From: Bacteroidaceae bacterium
Lineage (GTDB): Bacteria; Bacteroidota; Bacteroidia; Bacteroidales; Bacteroidaceae
Reading direction: 5' to 3'
Length of the DNA: 54,510 nt
Assembly (NCBI GenBank): GCA_017536695.1
Contig: JAFXGX010000025.1
Location: 1-54,510 of the forward strand
Of this stretch, positions 26,904-35,670 are shown in pieces (the first letter of the stretch is position 1; each line of letters opens with the position of its first letter). A program made the position numbers and the translations under genes. Below the pieces are notes generated by a model, which had not been told where the DNA came from, made no database searches, and worked only from the letters and a program-made list of their open reading frames with translations.

Positions 26904-28547
26904 ATGAAAAAATTTACACTTTTATTCTTATCAATGTTCTGCATGCTGGGCACAGCCGTGGCACAGGACAATGGTGATGGCAAGGACGAGGGCAAGGACG
27001 ATGGCAATGCTGCTTTTGCTTTGGAATATTCTAACCCGGCTGACGGCGAAAATGTTTTCACTACTGTGTACAACATACGCCTGAAGTTCAACAAGGATGT
27101 TGTTACCACACTGCCCGATGGTGGTATTGATGTAAAGAACAACACTACTGGCGAGGTTGTAAAGATTACACGCCTTGACAACAACGAGTGGTTGGAGAAG
27201 TCAGATGTTGTATTCCTGTTTGAGCAGAAGAGCGTTTATGATGAGAAAGAAGGCAAGGAGCAGTTGCAGGATCAGTATATTGAGACCCCGGGCCAGTGGA
27301 GCTATACAGTGCCTGCAGGTTGCATCAAGAGTGTTGACGGAGAGGAGTTTGCCGAGCATACATTCACATTCAACATTGCACCGACTATGGATATCGAGAG
27401 CGTATCGCCAAGCGAAGGTGTAACAGAACTCAATAAGATTGAGGTTACATTCCCCAAACCAATTGCAAGTGTTGCAACAAGTAAATTGGCACTTCTTGAC
27501 AACTATTGGACGCCAGTTTCAAACTTCAAGAGCGAGGTTACATACAGCAATGGCCGCAAGACTGTGACACTGGAACTTGAGACACCTATCACAACTCCCG
27601 GCAGATATAACCTTGACCTATACCAAGGAGTATTTCTTAGCGAGGATGGTACGCTGAACAACTATCAATCTGTATCATTCCAGATTATTGACACTGCTCC
27701 ATCATTCTCCCTCAACTATAAGGAGGGCGAGAAGGTCAAAGAGCTCGGCGATCTTGAAATCACATTCAAGAACGTGAACGAGGTAAAGCTTGTTGAAGGT
27801 GCCGACCCAATCATGGCTTATATACCTGGCGATGCCGAGGTTGAGGGTACAGCTACTCTTGCAGACAACAAGATTACCGTATCATTCGGAGAACTTACCG
27901 AAGAGGGTGTATATACATATGTTATCCCCGCAGGTTTCTTCACTATGGACGGTGTTGAAAATAAAGAGTTCGCTCTCAGCGTCGAGCTTTACACATTTGA
28001 GATTACTCCGCTTGAGATTGTATCCGTTACTCCGGTAGAGGGCAATGTTGCGCAGATTGACAAGATTATCATCGAGTTCAATCAGAATGTAACTCTTTCT
28101 TGGAACGAGAACTGGCAACAGATTTCACAGGAGATTGTATTGAAGGGCGAGGACAAGGAGTACAAATTGACCTATAATTCCATGTCAACAAATGTCGGCA
28201 AGACACTTGAGTACCTTGCAAATGCACAGTGGACAGGCTATGAGTTCGCTGCAACACCTATTACTGCTGCAGGCAAATATACACTCGACCTTTCACAGAT
28301 TGTAGTTGACCATGCCGGCGAGAGTTACATTGATCAATGGGGCTACCCCAACACAATGTGGCACAGCAAGAATCAGGTTTGCAAAGGCACAAAGACATGG
28401 ACAATTGTAGCCGGCGAATCTTCAATTGATGATGTTGTTGTTGAGAATGGCGAAAAGGTCATCTACGACCTCACAGGCCGCCGTATCGATAACATCACAA
28501 AGGCCGGCATCTACATTGTAAACGGCAAGAAGGTGCTTGTGAAGTAA
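26904..28547 (+). CDS. Secreted Ig-like repeat protein with C-terminal sorting-type tail
   Basis: A 547-residue protein with a signal peptide ending AVAQ (about 1-20). The rest consists of about four beta-sandwich repeats. Each begins with an 'SPSEG/NPADG..L..I.+TF/FN' motif, near residues 32, 172, 272 and 372, similar to bacterial Ig-like (Big_5/SwmB type) modules. The end is 'IYDLTGRRIDNITKAGIYIV', matching the tails of the sialidase, GH18 and C10 proteins. I see no catalytic motif. Adhesion or a structural surface role is likely but unproven. Confidence 0.75.
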   Translation: MKKFTLLFLSMFCMLGTAVAQDNGDGKDEGKDDGNAAFALEYSNPADGENVFTTVYNIRLKFNKDVVTTLPDGGIDVKNNTTGEVVKITRLDNNEWLEKSDVVFLFEQKSVYDEKEGKEQLQDQYIETPGQWSYTVPAGCIKSVDGEEFAEHTFTFNIAPTMDIESVSPSEGVTELNKIEVTFPKPIASVATSKLALLDNYWTPVSNFKSEVTYSNGRKTVTLELETPITTPGRYNLDLYQGVFLSEDGTLNNYQSVSFQIIDTAPSFSLNYKEGEKVKELGDLEITFKNVNEVKLVEGADPIMAYIPGDAEVEGTATLADNKITVSFGELTEEGVYTYVIPAGFFTMDGVENKEFALSVELYTFEITPLEIVSVTPVEGNVAQIDKIIIEFNQNVTLSWNENWQQISQEIVLKGEDKEYKLTYNSMSTNVGKTLEYLANAQWTGYEFAATPITAAGKYTLDLSQIVVDHAGESYIDQWGYPNTMWHSKNQVCKGTKTWTIVAGESSIDDVVVENGEKVIYDLTGRRIDNITKAGIYIVNGKKVLVK

Positions 28548-28568
28548 TAACAGGCAATCCGACAGCAT

Positions 28569-28604
28569 CAGCGGGCAGGGCTTTCCCTTGCCCGCTGTTT
28601 TTAT
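28569..28604 (+). terminator. Terminator of the Ig-repeat gene
   Basis: CAGCGGGCA (28569-28577) pairs with TGCCCGCTG (28589-28597), with an inner GGG/CCC, and is followed by TTTTTATT. Confidence 0.85.
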
Positions 28605-28642
28605 TCAGGACAAGCTGTGAGCAGCAGTATCGCTACAATATT

Positions 28643-28841
28643 ACCACAACGTGAGTTCGATATAATAATACAGAAATGTATTAGGAGTACATTATACACT
28701 AAACTATTGTATCATCCTGACACAGCGAAGCGGCGGAAGGGGCTCTGTACCCTTTCTCAAGAGATGCTTCACTACGTTCAGCATGACAAAAATGTTGCTT
28801 TGAACATCTCCTATATGCTTATATCTAACTCACGTTACCAT
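28643..28841. mobile_element. MITE-like element, copy B
   Basis: The element covers 28648-28836 (189 bases), with terminal inverted repeats AACGTGAGTTCGATATAA and TTATATCTAACTCACGTT. The flanks ACCAC and ACCAT match at four of five bases, fitting a 5-base target duplication that has decayed. The core (about 28711-28788) has the same right half as copy A, GAGATGCTTCACTACGTTCA then GCATGACA. It carries no gene. Confidence 0.7.
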
Positions 28842-28904
28842 AAAACCGTGAAAGAGAGTTTCAGAATACACATCACTATAGGTACATACATATCATAGAG
28901 AGAA

Positions 28905-28941
28905 AAAAATAGGCTGCTGAAATCTTTCAGCAGCCTATTTT
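28905..28941 (-). terminator. Terminator of the SusCD-TlpA operon
   Basis: The TAGGCTGCTGAAA arm (28910-28922) pairs with the TTTCAGCAGCCTA arm (28925-28937). On the minus strand the stem is followed by a T-run (28909-28903). It lies 20 bases past the stop of the last operon gene. Confidence 0.8.
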
Positions 28942-28960
28942 AATATTTATACTATAGATA

Positions 28961-30082
28961 CTAATCCTTCTGGTCAAGATAGTAAAGGTCGCCAGAGAGA
29001 ATCTGTTCGATACGCATTATCAGTTCATCCATATCCATATCAAGAGTAACCGCAAGCCCCTCGGGTTCTACAACGATTATTCTCGGAGCGTTCTCTACGC
29101 CAAGGAGCTTTGCTGCAGGCGAATCGGCACCCAAACCGTCACACGCATTCAGCCATCCGTCGCGCTCCATGCCGTTGCTGCTTACAGCCGCTTTCCATGC
29201 AGCGATGTCGCTCTCAATGGCAACGCTTACAATAACTATCTGCTCCTGGTTCTCCTTGACAATATCATAGAGGTTGCCAACCTCTTCAATCATCGCAGCC
29301 GACTTCTCGCAACCGTCTGTCCAGAAGTTCAGCACCACATACTTGCCGCGGAAATCGGACAGATGTTTTGTCTCGCCACCGATGAGAGACAAACGGATAT
29401 CCGGAACCTCGCTACCCACTTTCAGATTACCTGCAAGCACTTTGTTGCGCAGGGAGAGGTAATAAGGATGGCTATGTAAAGGAAGCGCTATAGTCTTCAA
29501 CATCTGGTCGGCATATGTCGGGGTCAACATATGCAACAGCCAACGTTCAATCATCAGCGGAGTCATCGGTGAAGCATTGTGGTCAATGAGATACCTTATC
29601 GCCTGTGACATAGTCTTGACCTTCTCCTTTGATTTGAGACTCTCATCAGAATATTTCTCAGCCTCAAGATATCCGTTATTCAGGATTGCCTTGAACCCGG
29701 AATACACATCATTTGTAGGAGTACCGCCGACACGGCTCTCACAAACCTGAGCTGCCGATGCTGTGGTTACCTCAACTGTACCTTCTTCAACAAAAAGCTC
29801 TATGCCGGTTCCTTCGTCAAAGCCCCTTATCTCATACATCAGAACCGGCTCATCCTTGGATATCTCGCACTTGAAAGTATACTTGCCCTTCTTTACCTTG
29901 GCTGTTGCCACCTCTATCTCGCGCCCCGACTCATCTGTCCGAGTCAGAGTGACAGACTTTACCTTCTTCCCGTCATTCAACTTACAGTCGGCTATTGTGC
30001 CGTTAATGACACATATTCCCTGTGCTGTTGCTACCATACAGGCAACAACCGCCACCATAGCAGATAATAATCTTCTTAGCAT
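28961..30082 (-). CDS. TlpA-like thioredoxin-fold protein lacking the second active-site cysteine
   Basis: A 373-residue exported protein with a signal peptide ending ATAQ. An N-terminal DUF4369-like beta domain (about 22-120) and a helical linker precede a thioredoxin fold (about 225-355). The active site reads 'FWTDGCEKSAAM': Cys258 is present but the partner position is Ser261, so the usual CxxC is CxxS. It cannot form the normal intramolecular disulfide; it may act as a monothiol enzyme or a binding protein. It is the last gene of the SusCD operon, 12 bases after the previous one. Confidence 0.8.
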   Translation of the reverse strand: MLRRLLSAMVAVVACMVATAQGICVINGTIADCKLNDGKKVKSVTLTRTDESGREIEVATAKVKKGKYTFKCEISKDEPVLMYEIRGFDEGTGIELFVEEGTVEVTTASAAQVCESRVGGTPTNDVYSGFKAILNNGYLEAEKYSDESLKSKEKVKTMSQAIRYLIDHNASPMTPLMIERWLLHMLTPTYADQMLKTIALPLHSHPYYLSLRNKVLAGNLKVGSEVPDIRLSLIGGETKHLSDFRGKYVVLNFWTDGCEKSAAMIEEVGNLYDIVKENQEQIVIVSVAIESDIAAWKAAVSSNGMERDGWLNACDGLGADSPAAKLLGVENAPRIIVVEPEGLAVTLDMDMDELIMRIEQILSGDLYYLDQKD

Positions 30083-30094
30083 AGCTTTCTACTT

Positions 30095-31246
30095 TTATTT
30101 GTTTGCACCATCAACGATGCCTTTCAATTTCTTTACCATCTCCTCGCCTCTGAGACCGAACTGCACGACATTACCGTCCGGGTCAATGAGTACAGTGTGA
30201 GGAACACCTTTTACACCGAACAGTCTTATACCATCACTGTTCCACCCTTTGAGCACCGACACATGCATCCAGTTCTTGTGTACAAGTTGACTTTTCTCGA
30301 TACAATTGACCCAATCCTCCATATTATTGTCTATCGAATAGCTGAAGACAACAAGATTGTCACTCTTCTCGGAATATGCCAGAGCCTCCTTAAGGAAAGG
30401 AATCTCACGACGGCAAGGAGCACACCAGCTTGCCCAAAAGTCTATGAAGACATACTTGCCACGGAAGTCTGATAGCGACACCTCCTTGCCGTCGGGAGTA
30501 CGTCCACTGATATCGGGAGCCTCGGAACCTTCCTTGAGGTTTGCCGCACGGACATCATTCATTAGCTCCTTGTACATCGCCTGTCGACGCAGTCCTACGG
30601 GGACGGCATTCAAGAATCCCTTTATCACGTCAGTAGTGAATGTGGGAACCATTGCAAACTTGATTACATATAATGCAACAGGCGAATCAATGTTCTGGTA
30701 TATAAAATCCATGATAGCCACCTTAAAATGCATATTGTTCACATAGAATGTAGGAGAAGAATACCTTGACTCGGCCTCAGGGTTACCCTTTACCCCTTCG
30801 GGGAGGTTCTCCAAAGTCTCCTTCATACGGTCCTTACTCTCCTGGATGCAGTTGTTGTACAGGTCAAGGTAGCTCTGATAGATATCATTGCATGGTGTAC
30901 CTCCAATCCTTGCCGCAACGGGATATGCCGCATCGAACGGGCCGACCTTTATCTCGCCTTCCTCAAGGAAAATCTGCAGACTACCATTGTCAAAGCCTGT
31001 TATACTGCATAGTCCGACAGACTCGGGTGCCGTTCCCTCCAGAATGAACTTATTGTCCTCTACCGGAGCTGTAGCAATGACAACGGGCTGTCCGTCTACC
31101 AAATGCTCGAGCTTTACCTCTTTTACCGTCTCATCGCTGTAACAAAGCTTTGTACTTGTCATTTCGCCTTTTATGACGAACTTATCTTCCTGTGCCCAGA
31201 CAGACATTGCCACGGACAACAGAGCAAACAGTAATAATTTTCTCAT
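30095..31246 (-). CDS. TlpA-like thiol-disulfide oxidoreductase
   Basis: A 383-residue exported protein with a signal peptide ending VWAQ. It has a DUF4369-like N-terminal domain (about 20-120), a helical middle and a C-terminal TlpA/ResA thioredoxin domain (about 240-380), with 'FIDFWASWCAPCRREIPFL' and an intact C275-x-x-C278. 'GVPHTVLIDPDG' holds the cis-proline. It would reduce disulfides in the periplasm. It is the second of three related genes in a row; a 128-base gap with no clear promoter separates it from the gene before. Confidence 0.85.
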   Translation of the reverse strand: MRKLLLFALLSVAMSVWAQEDKFVIKGEMTSTKLCYSDETVKEVKLEHLVDGQPVVIATAPVEDNKFILEGTAPESVGLCSITGFDNGSLQIFLEEGEIKVGPFDAAYPVAARIGGTPCNDIYQSYLDLYNNCIQESKDRMKETLENLPEGVKGNPEAESRYSSPTFYVNNMHFKVAIMDFIYQNIDSPVALYVIKFAMVPTFTTDVIKGFLNAVPVGLRRQAMYKELMNDVRAANLKEGSEAPDISGRTPDGKEVSLSDFRGKYVFIDFWASWCAPCRREIPFLKEALAYSEKSDNLVVFSYSIDNNMEDWVNCIEKSQLVHKNWMHVSVLKGWNSDGIRLFGVKGVPHTVLIDPDGNVVQFGLRGEEMVKKLKGIVDGANK

Positions 31247-31374
31247 ATGTTATATTGTTTGAATTTCTAAATAGAGAGCATACCTTCAATTCATATTCTC
31301 AGTCTTCCTCTTTACGAACTCCCTCGATAACAGAGGATGAGTCCGGGGAAAGCTTGCGATAGAGGAGTTTCCGT

Positions 31375-32472
31375 TCAAAGGTTCTCCTCGAGGAACACTC
31401 TCAACTGCTCGCCGCGGAGTCCTGTCGCCACAATGTTATTGTACTCATCAAGGATGAAGAGTGCAGGAACACCGGTTACATTGTACAAGCGCACAATTTC
31501 GCAGTCCCAGCCCTTGAGCGATGAAACATTAACCCAACTCAAGCCATCTTTTTCCACAGCTTTCTCCCATGCAGCCTTGTCGGTATCGAGCGACACACCG
31601 ATAATCTCCAGACCTTTCTCATGGAACTCATCATACAGTTTCCTAAGCGCCGGATTGTTCAGACGGCATGGGCCACACCAGCTTGCCCAGAAATCAATAA
31701 TCTTAATCTTTCCCTTGATTCCGCTCATTGTCACGGCATTACCATTGGCATCATTCAATGTAAAATCGGGAGCCTTTGCTCCACCCTCGGTCTTTGCCAG
31801 GCGAGAGATACGTTCTTTGATAATGCGGCCGAACTGGCTTGACTTGGCACCAGGACCCAGTGAACTGTACATTTTCCTTGTCTCTTTCAACGGCAACTCA
31901 CGCATGACAATATTTGAATAGAATGTATATGCAGAGATGACATTGTCATTAGCCGCAAGGAAATCATCCGTAAGTTTCCTCAACTTATCCTTTTCATCCT
32001 TAAGGGTATCGTTCACAAGGCTTGCGCTACGGAATTTCCTTTCGGTACGCAATGCATCGTAACGTTCCTGCAAGCCGTCTGCTACAGCGCGCAGGGAGTC
32101 CGAGGCTTTTATATGTTCCGTATATCTCTCATTGAGCACACCGCCTTTTATGTAAAAGTCCTCCCCTTCGCTCAGGCAAGCACTATATGTCGTGCCAGGC
32201 TCGGCAAGCAGCATAAAACCGCCCGAGAACCCCTCGACAACGAGTTGTGTCACCAAAGGCTCATCAACTGCAGCCTTCAGGTCAAACTTGCCCTTCTTGA
32301 AGTCACAAAAACCCAGAGTGTCGGAACTCTCCTCGGTTGAGCGGGCTATCAGGTAGAGACGTCCCTTCTTTATGCCCACAATCTTTCCCTTTATTCTTAC
32401 ATTATCCTCTTGCGCGACAACCACAGCCGAGCAGCACATGAGGAATAACATCATAAATGCAATCTTTTTCAT
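31375..32472 (-). CDS. TlpA-like thiol-disulfide oxidoreductase
   Basis: A 365-residue exported protein with a signal peptide ending VVAQ. It has a DUF4369 domain (about 22-115), a helical linker and a thioredoxin domain with 'IIDFWASWCGPCRLNNPAL' (C266-x-x-C269) and 'GVPALFILDEYNN'. The ATG at 32472 gives the best signal. The alternative ATG at 32478 overlaps the stop of the PKD-like gene by one base (TGATG), so translation is probably coupled either way. It is likely a periplasmic reductase serving the SusCD system. Confidence 0.85.
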   Translation of the reverse strand: MKKIAFMMLFLMCCSAVVVAQEDNVRIKGKIVGIKKGRLYLIARSTEESSDTLGFCDFKKGKFDLKAAVDEPLVTQLVVEGFSGGFMLLAEPGTTYSACLSEGEDFYIKGGVLNERYTEHIKASDSLRAVADGLQERYDALRTERKFRSASLVNDTLKDEKDKLRKLTDDFLAANDNVISAYTFYSNIVMRELPLKETRKMYSSLGPGAKSSQFGRIIKERISRLAKTEGGAKAPDFTLNDANGNAVTMSGIKGKIKIIDFWASWCGPCRLNNPALRKLYDEFHEKGLEIIGVSLDTDKAAWEKAVEKDGLSWVNVSSLKGWDCEIVRLYNVTGVPALFILDEYNNIVATGLRGEQLRVFLEENL

Positions 32473-32477
32473 AGCCA

Positions 32478-34226
32478 TCAGTATATCATCTTATATATAT
32501 AATCGTTCACAAACTGTATGTCCTTAATCTCGCCCCAAAGGTTACCCTCATTGTCCTTATCATAGAAGAGAGGCGCATAATCCTCATCCAAATCGGCCGC
32601 CGTATTCAGTTTGACCTCGGCAACTGCGCCGTTGACACCATTGAACAGCACAATGTTCAGGTAAAGACCAAGGTCGGCGCTGAAAACGGAACTCTCCTCG
32701 GTACGGAACTTGATTTTAGTAACATCGTAGCCCTGCGGAGCCTCATAGACGACAAACCTGTCACCATTGGAGACATTGTATCTGTAAACAGTATTCCCCT
32801 CAGCAAAGAAGAGGTTCGTTGTCGTAAACCATGAATTATATGTTATCGTAGACATGTCGGTAGGAGTCAAGCCTACGAGCTTCTTCTCGCTGACAATGGT
32901 GTATGCCGACAATTTCTCCTCTTCACCATCCTCACCTGCAGCAAGTCTCCTTTTAGCCTTGCTGCCATCGCCAATGTCCTGCATGAGCAACTCATAACGA
33001 TAATAGTCGCCGCTCGCATCATCCTTGAAGATGAAGTATGCATTCTGCTGGCTGTAGTTATCACGATAATTAATATAACCCATAACCGCTGTCATCTCTG
33101 CCGGAGATTTCTGCAAAGCAGTGAATTTAACATTCGCATCAAGCAATGGGTTTCTTGACACAGAAGAAGGACTTATTGAGCCGCCCTCATTCGTCGCAAA
33201 GCCGCTGTCTTCCTTAGACGAGTAAAGGAAACGTCCGTTCTTGGCATCCCACATCAAGAAACGGTTATTTGTAATTGTAGCTGCCGTAATCTCATAATCG
33301 GTCTGGTGCGGCAGGTCTGTGCTACCCTCGCATGCAAAACCGGGCTTGTAGAGGGTATGTAGATGATTGCCCACATACACGCTGCCATCCTCGGTAAGAA
33401 CTACCTTGCACATTGTATAGTTCGATGGGTCTCCGGTCTGTACACTCCTGCTGTATGAGAACTCAACGTTCTCGGGCTTGAATATCTGTTGTGCAGTATA
33501 CTTGACATTCATTCCATGAGGATTGTACGCCTTTGTCTCGCCGTCACTGCCATACACAATGAGAGAACTTGTCACACCTATGTTGGCAAGGTTATCAGGG
33601 ATATCAATAAATGTGGTATAACCGAAACCTGTGGCATTCTCATAATGATTCTCATCCCCGGTAACAGCCTTGACATCGGTATATATTTTTGTCTCGTTAC
33701 CGATAACCTCTATGTTGCCAATCTTGCGGTCTCCCTCCTCGCCATGCATGACAAAGAGACTGTTCTTGAACACCGGACGCGTAATTATATTGAACGAAGA
33801 GTAGTGCGACAAATCGGTTGTCCGGTCATAAATCTGCAGGAATATATTATATGACATTGCCTTACCTACAGGAAGATCAAATTCAAGGAATCCTTTAGAC
33901 AGGATAGTATCCTTGACACCTTTGCCATGCTCATCAACATACGACCTGAACCAGTAGAAATCAAGATTGTCGAGGGTTTTCTCAAGCGTCTGCTCAACAA
34001 CTGCCTCAATGCGACGTGTCCTGTCCTCCTCATCCAATGCCTGCTGTACCTCAATGATGTCGCCTCCGGCCGACATGACCACAGAAGGAGAAAATGTGAC
34101 GGACTTTATCTCATTCATCGTATTCAGAGTGTAGTCATAGTTACCTTTATCCTTGTAACAGCCTACAAGCATCAGCGCCGACACAAGGAACATGAACACC
34201 CTACTATTGCTGTATATTCGCTTCAT
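32478..34226 (-). CDS. PKD-like family surface lipoprotein of a SusCD system
   Basis: A 582-residue lipoprotein starting 'MKRIYSNSRVFMF', with lipobox LVGC; two further ATGs lie just upstream (34229, 34238). The N-terminal 'YKDKGNYDYTLNTMNEI' is typical of the PKD-like lipoproteins found after SusD genes. The rest is beta-rich. In B. thetaiotaomicron similar lipoproteins sit on the cell surface with SusCD and help bind ligand. It lies 60 bases after the DUF4843 gene and is coupled to the following TlpA gene. Confidence 0.8.
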   Translation of the reverse strand: MKRIYSNSRVFMFLVSALMLVGCYKDKGNYDYTLNTMNEIKSVTFSPSVVMSAGGDIIEVQQALDEEDRTRRIEAVVEQTLEKTLDNLDFYWFRSYVDEHGKGVKDTILSKGFLEFDLPVGKAMSYNIFLQIYDRTTDLSHYSSFNIITRPVFKNSLFVMHGEEGDRKIGNIEVIGNETKIYTDVKAVTGDENHYENATGFGYTTFIDIPDNLANIGVTSSLIVYGSDGETKAYNPHGMNVKYTAQQIFKPENVEFSYSRSVQTGDPSNYTMCKVVLTEDGSVYVGNHLHTLYKPGFACEGSTDLPHQTDYEITAATITNNRFLMWDAKNGRFLYSSKEDSGFATNEGGSISPSSVSRNPLLDANVKFTALQKSPAEMTAVMGYINYRDNYSQQNAYFIFKDDASGDYYRYELLMQDIGDGSKAKRRLAAGEDGEEEKLSAYTIVSEKKLVGLTPTDMSTITYNSWFTTTNLFFAEGNTVYRYNVSNGDRFVVYEAPQGYDVTKIKFRTEESSVFSADLGLYLNIVLFNGVNGAVAEVKLNTAADLDEDYAPLFYDKDNEGNLWGEIKDIQFVNDYIYKMIY

Positions 34227-34286
34227 CATATTTTCCATATTATAGCCTTACGATAGTTATTTGTATTCAACAAGTACCTGATTTTA

Positions 34287-35636
34287 TCAGTCAAGTTCCA
34301 CAACCGGGATATCATATTGTCTTGAAGGCGGACGCTTGTCGTTTGCAGCCTTGACTACGCGGTAACACTCCTTGAGACGTTCCTCGCCAGCGAGCTGTTT
34401 CACGCCCAGCGGTGTGCTGTCCCACTTATATGTGTCATTCTCCTTGTCATACACGAACGGCAACACCGATGCTGCAACAAAATCCTCGGCACCGTCATTC
34501 TTGAGCATTGTCTTCAATATGAACTGATACTTGTCGGCACTGTACTCGCCGAAATATCTCTTTACGATATCGGCAGTTCCAAGACCTCTCGGGTCCTCCC
34601 ACCAATAAGGGATTCTCAGGTTATAGTTCACATTGTTCCTTATCTCAACCCAGCAAAGAGCCTTGAACTCCGAGATTGGAAGACCCGACTGCGCATAGTT
34701 GTAATACTCGTTCAGCATGTACAGTACATCGTCCTTGTGGAAGGCCGTGCCTTCTTCCTCCATTTTCTGTTTCGCATCCTCGCTCGCAAACAACTCTGCC
34801 ACATCCTTTGTGGTGGCACCACCAAGCATTGTGACAAACCTGCAGAACTTGTTTGCCCTGAAGATGCCAAGATTCTGTTCATAACCACTCCAGAAGTATG
34901 GCACCGTATATGCCGGGTAATCAGTCTCCTTGAGAATAGGCAAATCAACTGCAACCGGCTCCTCGGGTTCATTGGCGAGTATCGCATTCACGGCACTGAC
35001 ATTCAGGTCTATGATAGAGTCGAACAGGTGCATTCCCGTCCCACTGTCGTAGAGGTCCTGGCAGAAACGGTTGTTTCCTGTATGGTTGGCAAGGAATATG
35101 TGTTTTTCCTTGCTCCACCTGCCAAGATATGTCTCGACATGGCTGAACCACTCCGACGGTTTCTCATACGACTCTGTCACATAGAGATTCACCTCATTGA
35201 AACCATTGATACCGGTACCGATATCCCCACTGCCGTCAAGGTATATGCACACGCCATATATCGCATCCTCGACCTCGGGGCGTCTTACTTTTACCTCAAT
35301 CTCCTTCTCATACTCATTGTTGGAGAATACCACCTCATCTATTGTCACATCCGCCAACTCGTAGCCGTCAATCTCCTTTGTCTTTACCGCAAGCGTACGG
35401 GCTTTATCAGTGAGGTAGCCAAGCAGCTTTACCTTCAATGTAACCGGGACAGTGTCGGGCTTGCCCACAATATGGTCGCTGAAGTTGAGCATCCTCTCAA
35501 AGTCCGACGCATGCTGGTAGTCGAAATATGCACCGTTGGCATCTTTGTCAAAGAGCTCTGGCTCAATCTTCTCACAGGCTGTAAATGCGAATGTCAGGCT
35601 GAACAGCCATACTATATAGTGAAATCTTTTCTTCAT
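34287..35636 (-). CDS. DUF4843 surface lipoprotein of a SusCD system
   Basis: A 449-residue lipoprotein with lipobox FTAC at about residues 17-20. 'FDKDANGAYFDYQHASDFER' and the 'VPVTLKVKLLGYLTDKARTLAV' region fit DUF4843, a family coded next to SusC/SusD pairs. It probably forms an accessory surface subunit of the transporter, like BT2262 in the BT2261-2264 complex (family knowledge; equivalence inferred). It lies 34 bases after susD. Confidence 0.8.
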   Translation of the reverse strand: MKKRFHYIVWLFSLTFAFTACEKIEPELFDKDANGAYFDYQHASDFERMLNFSDHIVGKPDTVPVTLKVKLLGYLTDKARTLAVKTKEIDGYELADVTIDEVVFSNNEYEKEIEVKVRRPEVEDAIYGVCIYLDGSGDIGTGINGFNEVNLYVTESYEKPSEWFSHVETYLGRWSKEKHIFLANHTGNNRFCQDLYDSGTGMHLFDSIIDLNVSAVNAILANEPEEPVAVDLPILKETDYPAYTVPYFWSGYEQNLGIFRANKFCRFVTMLGGATTKDVAELFASEDAKQKMEEEGTAFHKDDVLYMLNEYYNYAQSGLPISEFKALCWVEIRNNVNYNLRIPYWWEDPRGLGTADIVKRYFGEYSADKYQFILKTMLKNDGAEDFVAASVLPFVYDKENDTYKWDSTPLGVKQLAGEERLKECYRVVKAANDKRPPSRQYDIPVVELD

Positions 35637-35670
35637 ATATCAAGTATTCTTGTTTAAACAGCTTCTTAAC

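Noticed and set aside
31247-31374. Possible remnant reading frame in the gap between two TlpA-like genes
   Set aside because: About 25 codons are open in a shifted frame after the upstream gene's stop, but the upstream protein already ends at a normal place. Chance is the simpler explanation.
34737-35657. 306-codon plus-strand open frame opposite the DUF4843 gene
   Set aside because: It lies antisense to a clear lipoprotein gene in an operon, and its translation has no known pattern.
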